Shown here: in pieces, positions 25,163 to 35,034 of the stretch
Layout of the letters: each line of letters opens with the position of its first letter
Numbering within the stretch: the stretch's first letter is position 1
Assembly (NCBI RefSeq): GCF_004335015.1
Contig: NZ_RQRU01000001.1
Span: 682,001 to 746,000, forward strand
DNA: 64,000 nucleotides
Origin: Psychrobacter pygoscelis
GTDB lineage: Bacteria; Pseudomonadota; Gammaproteobacteria; Pseudomonadales; Moraxellaceae
Direction of reading: 5' to 3'
Notes under the pieces: generated by a model
Database searches by the model: none
What the model was told of the DNA's origin: nothing
Seen by the model: only the letters and a program-made list of their open reading frames with translations
Position numbers and translations under genes: made by a program

Positions 25163-27667
25163 ATGCCTTCATTATCTACTATTACTGATTTGGCTAATTT
25201 AAAAGTTGAGCCGCAAAACAAGCTTAAGATGGATAAGGCGATGCCAACCTTGCTAGACCAAACGGCTAGCAAAATTGTTGGTAAACCTATCAATCGCTTG
25301 CATGGCGACCTTAAGGTCTGCGGTCAAGCGACGTTCGCTGCTGAATATCATCTAGACGGTCAGCTTTATGGGGTGCTCGTCTGCTCTACTATTGGTAAAG
25401 GTGAGGTCACCGAGCTCATTACAGAAGCTGCTTTAAAATCACCAGATGTGGTCGATATCGTCGTTGATTTTGAGACTTTCATCCGAAACCCGCAACAAGG
25501 CGGTCAAAAAAGCGCCCCTGCTCAGGGAACGGATAAAATCACCTACTTAGGCCAGCCGATTGCCCTTGCTGTTGCCAAAACTTTAGAGGCGGCAACAGAG
25601 GCAGCTAAGGCCGTCCAAGTTCGCTATAAAGATGACAGCGACAATGGCGCATTTGACTTTGAGGCTGAAAAAGCCAATTCCGTTATGATGGATGGGGTAT
25701 CTGTCAAAATACAAGGCGAGCCTGAAGAGGCGCTTGCAGAGGCTGAAATTAGCGTTGATAAGGTCTACTACACACCTAGCCAAAGCAACTCGCCCATTGA
25801 GCCGCATGCCACGCTTGCGACTTGGCAAGACGATGAGTTGACGCTTTACACTTCCAATCAGATGCTGGCACCTTGTAAGCAACAAATGGCAGATGCCCTC
25901 GGTATTAAAGCGGATAAAGTGCGCCTGATCTCTCGCTTTATTGGCGGCGGTTTTGGTAGTAAGCTCGGTATCGCGCCAGAGTCTGTCGCCGCTGCGGTTG
26001 CTGCTAAAAAACTGGGCAAACCCGTCTTGGTCGTTATGACACGGCCTCAAGTCATGGAGACCACGGTTCGCCGCTCAAATACCGAGCAGCGTATTGGCCT
26101 AGGCGCTGATAAAGATGGCAAGATTCATACGATTATTCATGACAGTACCATCACCAACCTGCCCAAAGAAGTCTTCTTTGAACCTACTGCGTTATCTACG
26201 CCATTCTTATATGCTGGCAAAAACCGTCAGATAAAATACAAAATGGTACGTATGAACCAAGTGTTAGCCGGCTCCATGCGCGCGCCGGGCGAAGCCGTAG
26301 GTCAGATTGCGATGGAATGTGCGATGGATGAGCTGGCGGAAAAAGTTGGCATCGATCCGATTGAGCTGCGTATTCTCAACGAGCCTGAAAAGGACCCAAG
26401 TAAAGATATTCCTTACTCCACCCGTCAGCTCGTCGCCTGTATGAAAAAAGGCGCTGACGAGTTCGGTTGGGATCAGCGCCGAACCCGACCAGCCAGCGTT
26501 CGTGATGGTGAGTGGTTTGTCGGTATGGGCATGGCAGTGGCTTGCCGCGTGAATCATTTGCAAAAGTCGCAAGCCCGCGTCACCTTAACCTTAAATGATG
26601 AAAAACCTTTGGGCGTTGAAGCGACCATTGAGACAGACATGACCGATATCGGTACGGGTACCTATACCGTATTGGCGCAAATTGCTGCTGACATGCTCGG
26701 ACTTCCCGTTGATCATATCAGCGTTCAACTTGGAGATACTGACTTACCGCCTGGCGCAGGGTCTGGCGGTAGTGTAGGTGCTGCCAGCTCCGGCAGTAGT
26801 GTCTATTTGGCCTGTGAAAAACTGCGTGAGCTTATCGCTGAGCAGGTTGGCTTAGACGCTGATACGGTTCAGCTTGATAACGGTATCGTAATTTGCAAGG
26901 CTGCCAACAGCGACAATGAAGACGGCCAAGAGGATGAAAGTACGCTTGATAGTATTAAGAGCGCAGCCCGAGAAAAAGCTAAAGCTGTCGTGACTGGTAT
27001 CGCTGAAAAGGTTGCCGAAAAAGCAGGATTGGCAGTCGAGCATGAAGAAAAGCCAGAATTTGGTGACAAAGAGCAGCGTCCGCTACATCAGGTTTTAGCC
27101 AAATGCCAAGACAACGCTTTAAAAGCACTGGGCGAAATTAAGCCGGGTAAAACTGAAAAGAACTACCGCCAAGGTTGCTATGGTGCCAACTTCGTCGAAG
27201 TCGGTGTCCATGCCTATACTGGTGAGATTCGCGTTCGCCGTATGACTGGGGTATTTACTGCTGGTCGTATCCTCAATCATAAAACTGCGACTTCGCAATG
27301 TTATGGCGGTATGGTCTTCGGTATTGGTTCAGCTTTGATGGAAGAGATTGTCCATGATAAGCGTTCAGGTCGCATGTGTAATCATGACTTGGCTGAATAT
27401 CACTTACCGGTTAATGCTGACGTCCCGCAATTGAACGTCGTTTTACTGGAAGAAGATGACCAATATACCAACCCTATCCATATTAAAGGAATTGGGGAGA
27501 CCGCTATTTCAGGGGCAGCAGCAGCGATTGCTAATGCGGTCTATAACGCTACAGGCATTCGCGTTTATGACTTCCCCGTCAAGCTTGATAAGCTCATTGA
27601 CCAGCTTCCTGAGCTGTCTGATTTACCTGAAAGCTCATCAGGTCTGATGGGCATGAAAAGCGCATGA
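25163..27667 (+). CDS. paoC: Aldehyde oxidoreductase molybdenum subunit (PaoC/YagR-like) with charged insertion
   Basis: 834-aa catalytic subunit, which would bind molybdopterin cytosine dinucleotide and hydroxylate aldehydes to acids. Recognisable motifs: the first cofactor loop IGGGFGSKLG, GSMRAPGEAVGQ, the GSGGSVGAASSGSSV loop, and near the end GIGETAISGAAAAIANA with the catalytic glutamate in GxGE. It is about 100 residues longer than E. coli PaoC. Most of the excess is an Ala/Lys/Glu-rich segment at roughly 581-633 (SDNEDGQEDEST, AAREKAKAVV, EKVAEKAG) inserted into the second half, plus an N-terminal extension of about 30 residues. The ATG of the next gene overlaps its stop (ATGA). Confidence 0.87.
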   Translation: MPSLSTITDLANLKVEPQNKLKMDKAMPTLLDQTASKIVGKPINRLHGDLKVCGQATFAAEYHLDGQLYGVLVCSTIGKGEVTELITEAALKSPDVVDIVVDFETFIRNPQQGGQKSAPAQGTDKITYLGQPIALAVAKTLEAATEAAKAVQVRYKDDSDNGAFDFEAEKANSVMMDGVSVKIQGEPEEALAEAEISVDKVYYTPSQSNSPIEPHATLATWQDDELTLYTSNQMLAPCKQQMADALGIKADKVRLISRFIGGGFGSKLGIAPESVAAAVAAKKLGKPVLVVMTRPQVMETTVRRSNTEQRIGLGADKDGKIHTIIHDSTITNLPKEVFFEPTALSTPFLYAGKNRQIKYKMVRMNQVLAGSMRAPGEAVGQIAMECAMDELAEKVGIDPIELRILNEPEKDPSKDIPYSTRQLVACMKKGADEFGWDQRRTRPASVRDGEWFVGMGMAVACRVNHLQKSQARVTLTLNDEKPLGVEATIETDMTDIGTGTYTVLAQIAADMLGLPVDHISVQLGDTDLPPGAGSGGSVGAASSGSSVYLACEKLRELIAEQVGLDADTVQLDNGIVICKAANSDNEDGQEDESTLDSIKSAAREKAKAVVTGIAEKVAEKAGLAVEHEEKPEFGDKEQRPLHQVLAKCQDNALKALGEIKPGKTEKNYRQGCYGANFVEVGVHAYTGEIRVRRMTGVFTAGRILNHKTATSQCYGGMVFGIGSALMEEIVHDKRSGRMCNHDLAEYHLPVNADVPQLNVVLLEEDDQYTNPIHIKGIGETAISGAAAAIANAVYNATGIRVYDFPVKLDKLIDQLPELSDLPESSSGLMGMKSA

Positions 27668-29082
27668 ATCAAGTCAGTGATATCTTAGCGCTGGCAGAGG
27701 CGGCGTTAGCTGATAATATTGATGCGGTATTGGCTACTGTCGTCCGCACTGAAGGCTCGGCTTACCGCCGTCCTGGTGCGATGATGCTTATCTGTGAAGA
27801 TGGCCGCTCTGTCGGCATGGTCAGTGGCGGCTGCCTTGAGCGCCATCTCATTCAGCGTGCTTTTTGGCTTACGCAAAATGGCGCTTGTGTTCAGGTTTAT
27901 CGGACAGGCTCAGCTCAAGATCGTCAGTCAACGGCTCAAGCTTTATCTGACCCGCTGCAAGCGCTATTCCTTGATGAGCCAGCGCCAGACTCGCCTGCAA
28001 ATGATACTGAGTCGATGACAGCTGATGAGCCTTATGACGATGCTGATGACAGTATGAATTTCGGTTTAGGCTGTCATGGTAGCGTTCATGTCTTGTTTGA
28101 GCGCATGGCGCAAACGCAGCCCTTTTTAACGACGATTAAAGAGGTTCGCTCAAAGCAGCGACCTATTGGCATTGCTACCTTACTTAAAGCCGCGCCATTA
28201 GAGGCTGATGCCCATCAAATTAATATCCCTTTCCCTAAGTCACGCTTATCAACTTGTGGCTTACGCCTTAACATTGCTGCAACACCCAATTCTTCAACAA
28301 CCAATTCTTCAACAACCAATTCTTCAACAACCAATTCTTCAACGACCAGCGCTTCAACGACTGAGCTAAGTGATGATATCAAACTTTTAGGCACTGGCTT
28401 AGAAGCGAGCTGTCTTGAAGTTATACCTCAATTGCAGGCAGCGGTAGAGGCACTGAGTCTGCAATCTGGCGCTAAGGGTCGCTATCAGCACGTCTGCTAT
28501 AACGACGGAAACACTAGTTATGAATGGTTAGTTCAGTATCTTATGCCGCCGATTCATTTACTGATCTGCGGTGCGGGAACTGACGCTATTCCACTAGTGC
28601 GTATGGCTAAGATGCTAGACTGGCGGGTGAGTATCATCGATAGCCGCGCAAACTATGCAACGCGATTACGTTTTATAGATGCAGACTTGGTTCAGGTCGT
28701 GGGTTTAGAAGATACTAAGGCTTTGCGGCAATTAAGCAAAAATTCAGCAGTCGCCTTAATGTCGCACAGCTTGACCCAAGATAGAGCCCGATTAAAAACG
28801 CTCTTGCAGCTTCCTGTTGACCACTTAGCCTATTTAGGGCAATTGGGACCAAGATATCGTACCGAGCGCCTGATTAATGAGATCGCGCAGGCGCTACCTG
28901 ATCCTACTGTTTTGCGCGGTGGTATCGCCAAGTTGTACTTTCCTATTGGCTATAAGCTCGGCGGTGATGGTCCTGAAGCATTAGCACTTGGCATCATCGC
29001 ACAAATTAGCGCCGTGATGTATCAGCAAGAGCCGATAAACAGCCCTGCACCGCTAACTGATAGCTTATTTGTAACCGTTTAG
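27664..29082 (+). CDS. XdhC/PaoD-like molybdenum cofactor insertion protein
   Basis: 472-aa XdhC/CoxI-family chaperone that would bind the molybdenum cofactor, protect it and deliver it to the PaoC-like subunit. The N-terminal domain has EGSAYRRPGAMMLI and GMVSGGCLERHL, with the conserved Cys of the family. The C-terminal Rossmann-like domain begins PPIHLLICGAGTDA and has LSHSLTQDRARL and GGDGPEALALGIIAQI. Two low-complexity stretches interrupt it: an acidic segment around 95-130 and a NSSTT pentapeptide repeat at about 209-233. E. coli PaoD is much shorter (about 318 aa). Coupled to paoC by a 4-bp overlap. Confidence 0.85.
   Translation: MNQVSDILALAEAALADNIDAVLATVVRTEGSAYRRPGAMMLICEDGRSVGMVSGGCLERHLIQRAFWLTQNGACVQVYRTGSAQDRQSTAQALSDPLQALFLDEPAPDSPANDTESMTADEPYDDADDSMNFGLGCHGSVHVLFERMAQTQPFLTTIKEVRSKQRPIGIATLLKAAPLEADAHQINIPFPKSRLSTCGLRLNIAATPNSSTTNSSTTNSSTTNSSTTSASTTELSDDIKLLGTGLEASCLEVIPQLQAAVEALSLQSGAKGRYQHVCYNDGNTSYEWLVQYLMPPIHLLICGAGTDAIPLVRMAKMLDWRVSIIDSRANYATRLRFIDADLVQVVGLEDTKALRQLSKNSAVALMSHSLTQDRARLKTLLQLPVDHLAYLGQLGPRYRTERLINEIAQALPDPTVLRGGIAKLYFPIGYKLGGDGPEALALGIIAQISAVMYQQEPINSPAPLTDSLFVTV
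28288..28362 (+). repeat. 15-bp in-frame tandem repeat (NSSTT) in the XdhC-like gene
   Basis: Five 15-bp units (28288, 28303, 28318, 28333, 28348). The first three are identical, AATTCTTCAACAACC, and the last two drift. They encode NSSTT x4 then SASTT, in a linker of an otherwise conserved enzyme chaperone. A slippage-prone insertion that keeps the frame. Confidence 0.93.
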
Positions 29083-29121
29083 GTTATCTTTTTATTCTCT
29101 CGCTTGTTGAGACTGCCAGTC

Positions 29122-29811
29122 ATGTCTACTTCTATCAATGACAATCGAACAACCCGTTCTGACCCACTGCTCACCCAGCATTGGGTCATTATTTTGGCCG
29201 CTGGACTGAGTACTCGTTTAGGCCAGCCCAAGCAGTTGCTAACGATTCAAGGTCAGCCACTGATTCGTCATATGACGCAGCTTGCGCTTACAACCAATCC
29301 GCACAAAGTCATCGTCGTCGTGCCGCAAGAGCAACCGGAAATTAGTTCACCGATAGCCGATTTAGATATCGAACTTGTGCTAAACCTCAACCCAGCGACA
29401 GGTATGGCCCTTAGTCTAAGCCTAGCTATTGATAGTATAAACGCGCAGCTCTCTGAGTCGTCTAACGTATCCAGCCCTAGCGCTCAAACAATCTCAATTC
29501 TTATTATGGGCATCGATCAAGTTCGATTAACAGCCAATCACTTGCAGCAGTTATTACCAGCACGAGCTCACCCGCAAACTATAGTGGCTGCGAGCCGTTA
29601 TGATAATATTATTGGTCTACCGCTAGTCGTTGAAGGGCAACAGCTGCAAGCGTGGCAGTCGCAGCTGTCCGGTGATAAAGGCCTACGTAAGCTAATCCGC
29701 ACCTTACCTTCAGACGCAGTTACTGCTGTTAACCTTCCTGAGTTGGCCGACGATATCGATACCCCAGAGCAATACGCGTATGCCTGCCAGCAAGGGTGGT
29801 TGGATCTCTAA
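29122..29811 (+). CDS. mocA: MocA-like molybdenum cofactor cytidylyltransferase
   Basis: 229-aa nucleotidyltransferase that would convert molybdopterin to the cytosine dinucleotide form used by PaoABC-type enzymes. The ATG at 29122 is preferred to an upstream TTG. The GT-A nucleotide-binding start is VIILAAGLSTRLGQPKQLL (about 24-42), followed by the family motifs NPATGMALSLSLA and IMGIDQVRL (metal aspartate). The C-terminus ADDIDTPEQYAYA is the usual end of MocA/GlmU-like transferases (DIDTPEDY). It lies 39 bp after the XdhC-like gene and closes the operon. MobA-type guanylyltransferase activity is less likely in this context. Confidence 0.87.
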   Translation: MSTSINDNRTTRSDPLLTQHWVIILAAGLSTRLGQPKQLLTIQGQPLIRHMTQLALTTNPHKVIVVVPQEQPEISSPIADLDIELVLNLNPATGMALSLSLAIDSINAQLSESSNVSSPSAQTISILIMGIDQVRLTANHLQQLLPARAHPQTIVAASRYDNIIGLPLVVEGQQLQAWQSQLSGDKGLRKLIRTLPSDAVTAVNLPELADDIDTPEQYAYACQQGWLDL

Positions 29812-30048
29812 TCCTATTATACCTAATCTCAGAATATAGCTTTGTTAGACGTTCTAAATCTACCAACTATAGTGCTTGCGCGTGTCGGATAAGTTCTCTT
29901 GAGTTACAGAAAGATTAGTAATCTAAGTATAAAAATACTGTAGATAAAACAACAAAATACTTTAAATCTTATTCTTTCTGCCTACTAAATACACCAATCA
30001 TCTAGTTTTGGCATTACTACATAAAAGTTAGAATTATTAATTTTTTAT

Positions 30049-30063
30049 TGATAATGATTATCA
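30049..30063. promoter_or_regulatory. Fur box, perfect 7-1-7, upstream of the heme-uptake locus
   Basis: TGATAAT-G-ATTATCA matches the Fur consensus at all 14 arm positions. It lies about 260 bp before the receptor start, within a 500-bp AT-rich gap (29812-30324) with no gene. It implies iron repression of the hphR-like gene. Confidence 0.85.
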
Positions 30064-30324
30064 TTAATGTTAATTTATAAAATAAAAAAACATAAGTTTA
30101 TTTTTATGACACTTTAGTTACGGAAATTAACTTACAGTACATATTCCAGCTCACCTTCTTCTCTGTCTACGACTATATAAACGGCTCATTGGTTTTAAAT
30201 ATTAATTGTTTTACAGTCAATTCATAGTAACTTGATTTCAATAATAAAATCAGTAACTTAAGTTAATACTCTTAAAGGTTGTCGTCTACAGAGTAATTTT
30301 CTATAAACTTATTGAGAATTATTT

Positions 30325-33300
30325 ATGACTAAACCCACCCCATTATTACTCAGTGTCTCAGTAATTGCGCTAATGCGAACGATGCCATCTTTTGGTGCTG
30401 ACGAGTCACTACCGACCACCGAGCTTAACGCTATCGTGGTCTATGCAGAAAGAGACCTGCTTGCTCCTACTATATCCGAACACGATGTTTACGATAAAGA
30501 TGAGTCAAGTACCTACGCTGATAAAGAAGAGTTAGAGCGTTATATTGGCGAGTCGCCTGCTGATGTGTTTAAAGGTATGGTAGGGGTGTATAGCGGAGAT
30601 GCTCGCAATAGCGGTGCCATTGATCCCAATATTCGAGGCATCCAAGGTGAAGGCCGAGTACCGGTTACCATTGACGGTACCGAGCAGGCCATTACCGCCA
30701 ATCGCGGCTATCAAGGCGCCAGCAATCGTAACTATATCGACCCACTGCTGATCAGCGATGTTAAAGTGACTAAAGGAGCTACACTAGAGCGCGGTATACA
30801 TTCGTCTGTTGGTGGAGCGGTTACTATTAACACGTTAAACGTTAATGATGTGCTCAAAGATGATGCCAGCTTTGGTATAGATGTTAAGGGCATTATCGGT
30901 AACAACGCTATTGAAGCCCATGCCATCAACCCTAAAGATTATATTGGCGATAATGCTAGCAATTACTCAACTGATCTGTATCCTGTTGATCCCAATATTG
31001 CTCGTGACCCTGATCTTGTCAAAGCTTTTGAAGAAGGAATTGGCCGACTGCCCAGAAAAAGCACTAATGAGTTTACTAATGTAGGCTTGGTGGGGAAAAC
31101 GCCAAAACGTAACAAGATGGCAACCAGCTTTGATGACGAAGCTTATCGTATCGCTGTGGCAGGACGTAACGATTGGGTTGAGGCGATAGCAGCCTATAGT
31201 CAGCGTGAGCGTGGCAATTATTTTGCAGGGGGGCACGGCAGTGATGACTATCGTAGCGACGTACCCAATCGAGAGCGTGATCTTAGTCAGTTTCCCTCCT
31301 TTATGGCAGACGTATATCAACCGCACCAAGAAGTGCCAAATAGCTCAAATAAAAACACCTCTTATCTCACAAAAATCACCTTTAAACCTACAGATACTCA
31401 AGCCTTACAGCTGGGCTATCGCAATACCGAAATCGTCGCCGGTGACATCATGCCTTTTCGGGTTGCTGATGATCGCCCAACTAGTGAATTTGCCAATACA
31501 GGACGACTGCCACAATGGCCTCTGAGTAACATTGATCTTGATGCTTATCATATTCGTTATAAGTGGCAACCTGACAATCATCTCATTGATCTCGATAGTA
31601 CCTTGTGGCATACCGATACCACTACCATCACTCATAACTCTGGTGGTACACCCCTGAGTATGATTGGCGGATTTTATGGTAGTGATAGCGATAAGTTTAG
31701 TAAATATAAACAAGGATTTATTAAACAATTCCGGGCCGAGTTTCCCGAGGTTATAAATTGCCCAAGTAGTGTCATCAAAAGCCCTGATTACTCTACCCCT
31801 GTTAAAGCGGCAGATAAATGTGTGCAAGCCGCTAAACTGTATCAAAATACCTTTGTCAGTAATTCAGAAGCCAGTATCCATAATACTCGCTCTGGTCTGC
31901 GCATCAGTAACAAAAGCAGACTGACCGATACACTATCTATGACACTGGCAGGTAACTATCAACAAGAGCAGCTAGAGGCAGATAATGAAGCAACTGGCAT
32001 CCCTGGATTGTTTAGTGTCGCACCAGGAAAAGGGCGACGCCGCTCAGGCGATGCCAGTATCAGCTTTAATTACCAGCCCTTTAATTGGTTAGAGCTAACG
32101 GCTGGTACGCGCTATGATCGCTATTGGGCGATAGACGACTATGTTAACGAAGCTCGTGCCAGACATGAGTTAATCAATGAAAGAAAGATACAGACACATC
32201 AGCTATTAAATGGTTTTTATAAAGCCAACGCTACCGTGCAACAAGCCTTACAGGACTATAACGACGGTAAGATACAGTCTTATGAGTACCGTCGCATCTA
32301 CGAAAAATACTACCCCAATAAAAGCAATTATGGTGACATTGCATATGGTGGCAAGGGTGTGGATATTATCGAAAACGGACAAGAGGGCATCGCTTACGTA
32401 CCTATGCGTGAAGAGATCACTTGGTATCCTGGTGAAAATGGCGTCTATCACCGCAAGGACAATATTTTCTTAAATGGAGAAGCAAAAAAGCTGGGGATTT
32501 TACGTCCTGCAAAAAGTGAAGGTAAAACTGGATACCCACAATACATCTTAGTCAGTGATGGCAGCGGTAATCCCTTTGAGCCAACACCGGCTAAAGAAGG
32601 TTGGGGCTGGGCACCTAGTATGAGTGCTGCCATAAATCTGCCTTGGCAAGCCCGACTCTATGGTCGTTATGCTCAGTCTTACCGCATGCCTAGTATGTTT
32701 GAGTCTATCGCCACCTTCGCCAAAAACCTCAATCACTATGAGCCGGTCTCTCCAGAGCGTGGTACTAACATTGAGGTGGGCTATGTACAAGATCTTACCC
32801 CTTGGTTTGACAATGCGCGCTTTGCTGATGCCAAGCTAGTCTACTATGACAATACTATCCATGATGTAGTGGACAGGGAGTTTGGACTACAGAGTAACTT
32901 ACGTAATTTTGACAAACAGCATATCTCTGGTTTAGAGCTACAAAGCCGCTATGACAATGGACAGTATTTCGGTGACTTTAGTGTGGGCTATACCTTAGAC
33001 AACCAAGTTTGTGACGCCGACTACGCTGTGACTCAAGACCCCTACTACGCACAAGTACCTAATTGTGTCGAGCAAGGGTTCTTTGGTGGCTTCTTATTTA
33101 ATATGGCACAGCCCAAATACATGCTTGATTTGACACTTGGTACCCGTCTACTTGATGAGAAGCTAGAAATGGGCACACGCATCCACCACCACAGTGGTTC
33201 AGTCGACGATGTGTACAAACTGAACTATGGCGACGTGGGCAACTCATTTTTCAATATTCCGTATAGCTGGGTACCAGTGACGACTTTTGACTATTTTCTT

Positions 33301-33441
33301 AGCTACAAAGTTCTTAAAAACAGCAAGCTTCAGCTTTCCGCTACCAATATAACTGATGAGTATTACTTAGACCCACTCACCCGAACGCTGATGCCAGCAC
33401 CAGGGCGAGCATTACACCTAAGTTTTGAGAGTAAGTTTTGA
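30325..33441 (+). CDS. hphR: TonB-dependent outer-membrane receptor, probable hemophore (HphR-like) receptor
   Basis: 1038-aa receptor. The signal peptide is about 1-24 (LLLSVSVIALMRTMPSFGA), then a TonB-box-like ELNAIVVYAERD (about 34-45). A plug domain follows with VFKGMVGVYSGDARNSGAIDPNIRGIQGEG and VEV-type KVTKGATLERG, GGAVTI. The rest is a long 22-strand-type beta barrel ending in Phe (HLSFESKF) with YRMPSMFE and NIEVGY, typical of heme/hemoglobin-type receptors. It is the first gene of a locus with a hemophilin-like hemophore and a Slam, the arrangement of the Acinetobacter hphA/hphR/hsmA system, so heme uptake from the hemophore is the likely role. The extracellular loops are large (about 1038 aa in total). 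Confidence 0.82.
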   Translation: MTKPTPLLLSVSVIALMRTMPSFGADESLPTTELNAIVVYAERDLLAPTISEHDVYDKDESSTYADKEELERYIGESPADVFKGMVGVYSGDARNSGAIDPNIRGIQGEGRVPVTIDGTEQAITANRGYQGASNRNYIDPLLISDVKVTKGATLERGIHSSVGGAVTINTLNVNDVLKDDASFGIDVKGIIGNNAIEAHAINPKDYIGDNASNYSTDLYPVDPNIARDPDLVKAFEEGIGRLPRKSTNEFTNVGLVGKTPKRNKMATSFDDEAYRIAVAGRNDWVEAIAAYSQRERGNYFAGGHGSDDYRSDVPNRERDLSQFPSFMADVYQPHQEVPNSSNKNTSYLTKITFKPTDTQALQLGYRNTEIVAGDIMPFRVADDRPTSEFANTGRLPQWPLSNIDLDAYHIRYKWQPDNHLIDLDSTLWHTDTTTITHNSGGTPLSMIGGFYGSDSDKFSKYKQGFIKQFRAEFPEVINCPSSVIKSPDYSTPVKAADKCVQAAKLYQNTFVSNSEASIHNTRSGLRISNKSRLTDTLSMTLAGNYQQEQLEADNEATGIPGLFSVAPGKGRRRSGDASISFNYQPFNWLELTAGTRYDRYWAIDDYVNEARARHELINERKIQTHQLLNGFYKANATVQQALQDYNDGKIQSYEYRRIYEKYYPNKSNYGDIAYGGKGVDIIENGQEGIAYVPMREEITWYPGENGVYHRKDNIFLNGEAKKLGILRPAKSEGKTGYPQYILVSDGSGNPFEPTPAKEGWGWAPSMSAAINLPWQARLYGRYAQSYRMPSMFESIATFAKNLNHYEPVSPERGTNIEVGYVQDLTPWFDNARFADAKLVYYDNTIHDVVDREFGLQSNLRNFDKQHISGLELQSRYDNGQYFGDFSVGYTLDNQVCDADYAVTQDPYYAQVPNCVEQGFFGGFLFNMAQPKYMLDLTLGTRLLDEKLEMGTRIHHHSGSVDDVYKLNYGDVGNSFFNIPYSWVPVTTFDYFLSYKVLKNSKLQLSATNITDEYYLDPLTRTLMPAPGRALHLSFESKF

Positions 33442-33481
33442 GAATCATAGTCCGTAGCGAATAATTTTTTTAACCATTAAA

Positions 33482-33501
33482 GATAAATAATTATCATTAA
33501 T
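33482..33501. promoter_or_regulatory. Weak second Fur-like site between receptor and lipoprotein genes
   Basis: GATAA...ATTATCATT: one half (ATTATCA, 33490-33496) is perfect and the other is shifted by a base. It sits about 75 bp upstream of the lipoprotein start. A second iron-controlled promoter is possible but weak. Confidence 0.3.
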
Positions 33502-33571
33502 TTTATCATTATTAATTATTTAAATAATGATCTTTAACGAGCACACCTACCAAAACTCTAAGGAGAACAAC

Positions 33572-34990
33572 ATGCAACTTCACTTTCAGTTGCGAAAGCT
33601 ATCAGTTGCTATTACCCTCGCCATGAGCGCCACTATCTTGACCGCCTGCGGTGGTGACAGTAGCGGTGATGATGGTGGTAGTAACGTGCCCATCGTCAAA
33701 GAATACGACAGCTTTATAGAAGATAGCGTAGGCGGCGAAGCCTTTGCTGGAGAAACAATCGAGCTACCAAAACTAAGTAAAAACGGCTTGCCGCTCAAAT
33801 ACAGACACCGCAATAACAGTGAAGAGGTCTGTACTCTACTATCTGATGGCTATAGCGTCAAACTAAAGCCCAATACTGAAAACAAAATCAACCGATGCGA
33901 TCTATGGGTAGACAATCAAGGCGGTAATGCCAGATTTAAAGGTATCTCAACTGCTCATGTGATTGAGATCTATCCCGTCTGTGAAAACGGTCAGAAAAAT
34001 GGTGAAAAAACTCATCGGTGTATCCCTGCAGCTACTATGATTGAGCCCTTATCTGCTGCCCCTGTTACCAACGTAAACCAAGAGTTAAATTTTACCGTCA
34101 TAGGTTATAACCTCAAAGGCAAACTATCAGACTTTAAGATAGAAACTGATGCTTGTAGTGATATTAAGCACTCCGAGGAAGTATTTACTGGTTCTAACGA
34201 TAAAGACTCCTTTACCCTTACTTGTACGCCTGATACTGCTGGTACTTTTGAGCTGAGTATTATAAACAGTGAGGATACAACTCAACTTCTAAAAACACCA
34301 ATTAATATCGAACTACCTACAGTTATTGGTGGTAATAAAACCCTTACTAAAACAGGAGTCGTTAGTTGTGCCAATGAAGAAACAAACAATCTTCCTTGTA
34401 CTTTAGAAGCTCTTGGGGATAAGTGGTATAGACTTAAACAAGATGGCGAGGTTCAAGCAGGAGCTGACTTTAGCTATAGCAAAAAACAATACACTAACCC
34501 CAAAACTAATGAGCAAGAGACCTGTATCCAAGATAACGTCACTGGACTAATTTGGGAAACCAAAACCGACAATGATGGACTGCGTGATAAAGACTGGACT
34601 TATAACTGGTATAACACCAAATCTTCCGAAAATGGTGGTAATGCAGGTAGTGAAGGAGAAGATACTTGTGGCGACACCTTAGGAAGTAAATGCAATACCC
34701 AAGCTTATATACAAAAACTCAATGAAAACCAATATTGTGGCTATGATGATTGGCGGCTGCCGGAACAGTATGAACTAGTGAGCCTACTTGATTTTGGACG
34801 TGAAAAACCTGCTATTAACCCAATTTTTAAATATGTAGGTGATGCTGACTTTGTTGCTTACTGGACAAATACGACTGTTGGAAGTAAAGAGGATGAGGCT
34901 CAAGCCATAGATTTTAGTAATGGAACAGTTCCTTATGGAAAAAGTAAAACATGGGATAGCCATTATATTAGAGCTGTTCGTGCAGACTGA
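33572..34990 (+). CDS. Lipoprotein with C-terminal DUF1566/Lcl domain
   Basis: 472-aa lipoprotein. The ATG at 33572 is fixed by AAGGAG (33559-33565). The signal peptide ends in the lipobox ILTAC with Cys26, followed by a Gly/Ser/Asp-rich tether. The middle has beta-rich Ig-like segments with paired cysteines. The last ~150 residues are a DUF1566 (Lcl C-terminal) domain: TGLIWETKT, CGYDDWRLPEQYELVSL, YWTNTT and HYIRAVRAD. Such domains resemble C-type-lectin-like/formylglycine-enzyme folds and are found on exported proteins. It sits between the receptor and the hemophilin-like gene. Slam proteins export surface lipoproteins, so this could be a Slam client, but no such role is shown. Confidence 0.8.
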   Translation: MQLHFQLRKLSVAITLAMSATILTACGGDSSGDDGGSNVPIVKEYDSFIEDSVGGEAFAGETIELPKLSKNGLPLKYRHRNNSEEVCTLLSDGYSVKLKPNTENKINRCDLWVDNQGGNARFKGISTAHVIEIYPVCENGQKNGEKTHRCIPAATMIEPLSAAPVTNVNQELNFTVIGYNLKGKLSDFKIETDACSDIKHSEEVFTGSNDKDSFTLTCTPDTAGTFELSIINSEDTTQLLKTPINIELPTVIGGNKTLTKTGVVSCANEETNNLPCTLEALGDKWYRLKQDGEVQAGADFSYSKKQYTNPKTNEQETCIQDNVTGLIWETKTDNDGLRDKDWTYNWYNTKSSENGGNAGSEGEDTCGDTLGSKCNTQAYIQKLNENQYCGYDDWRLPEQYELVSLLDFGREKPAINPIFKYVGDADFVAYWTNTTVGSKEDEAQAIDFSNGTVPYGKSKTWDSHYIRAVRAD

Positions 34991-35034
34991 ATATATTTAA
35001 CATACAAAGTTAACTAATAATAAGGACTTCTGTC

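Noticed and set aside
23371..27667. Second xanthine dehydrogenase
   Set aside because: The FAD subunit has the extra cysteine-rich [4Fe-4S] insert of the PaoB group and FeS/FAD parts are separate genes; the true XDH is at 47.8-53.2 kb.
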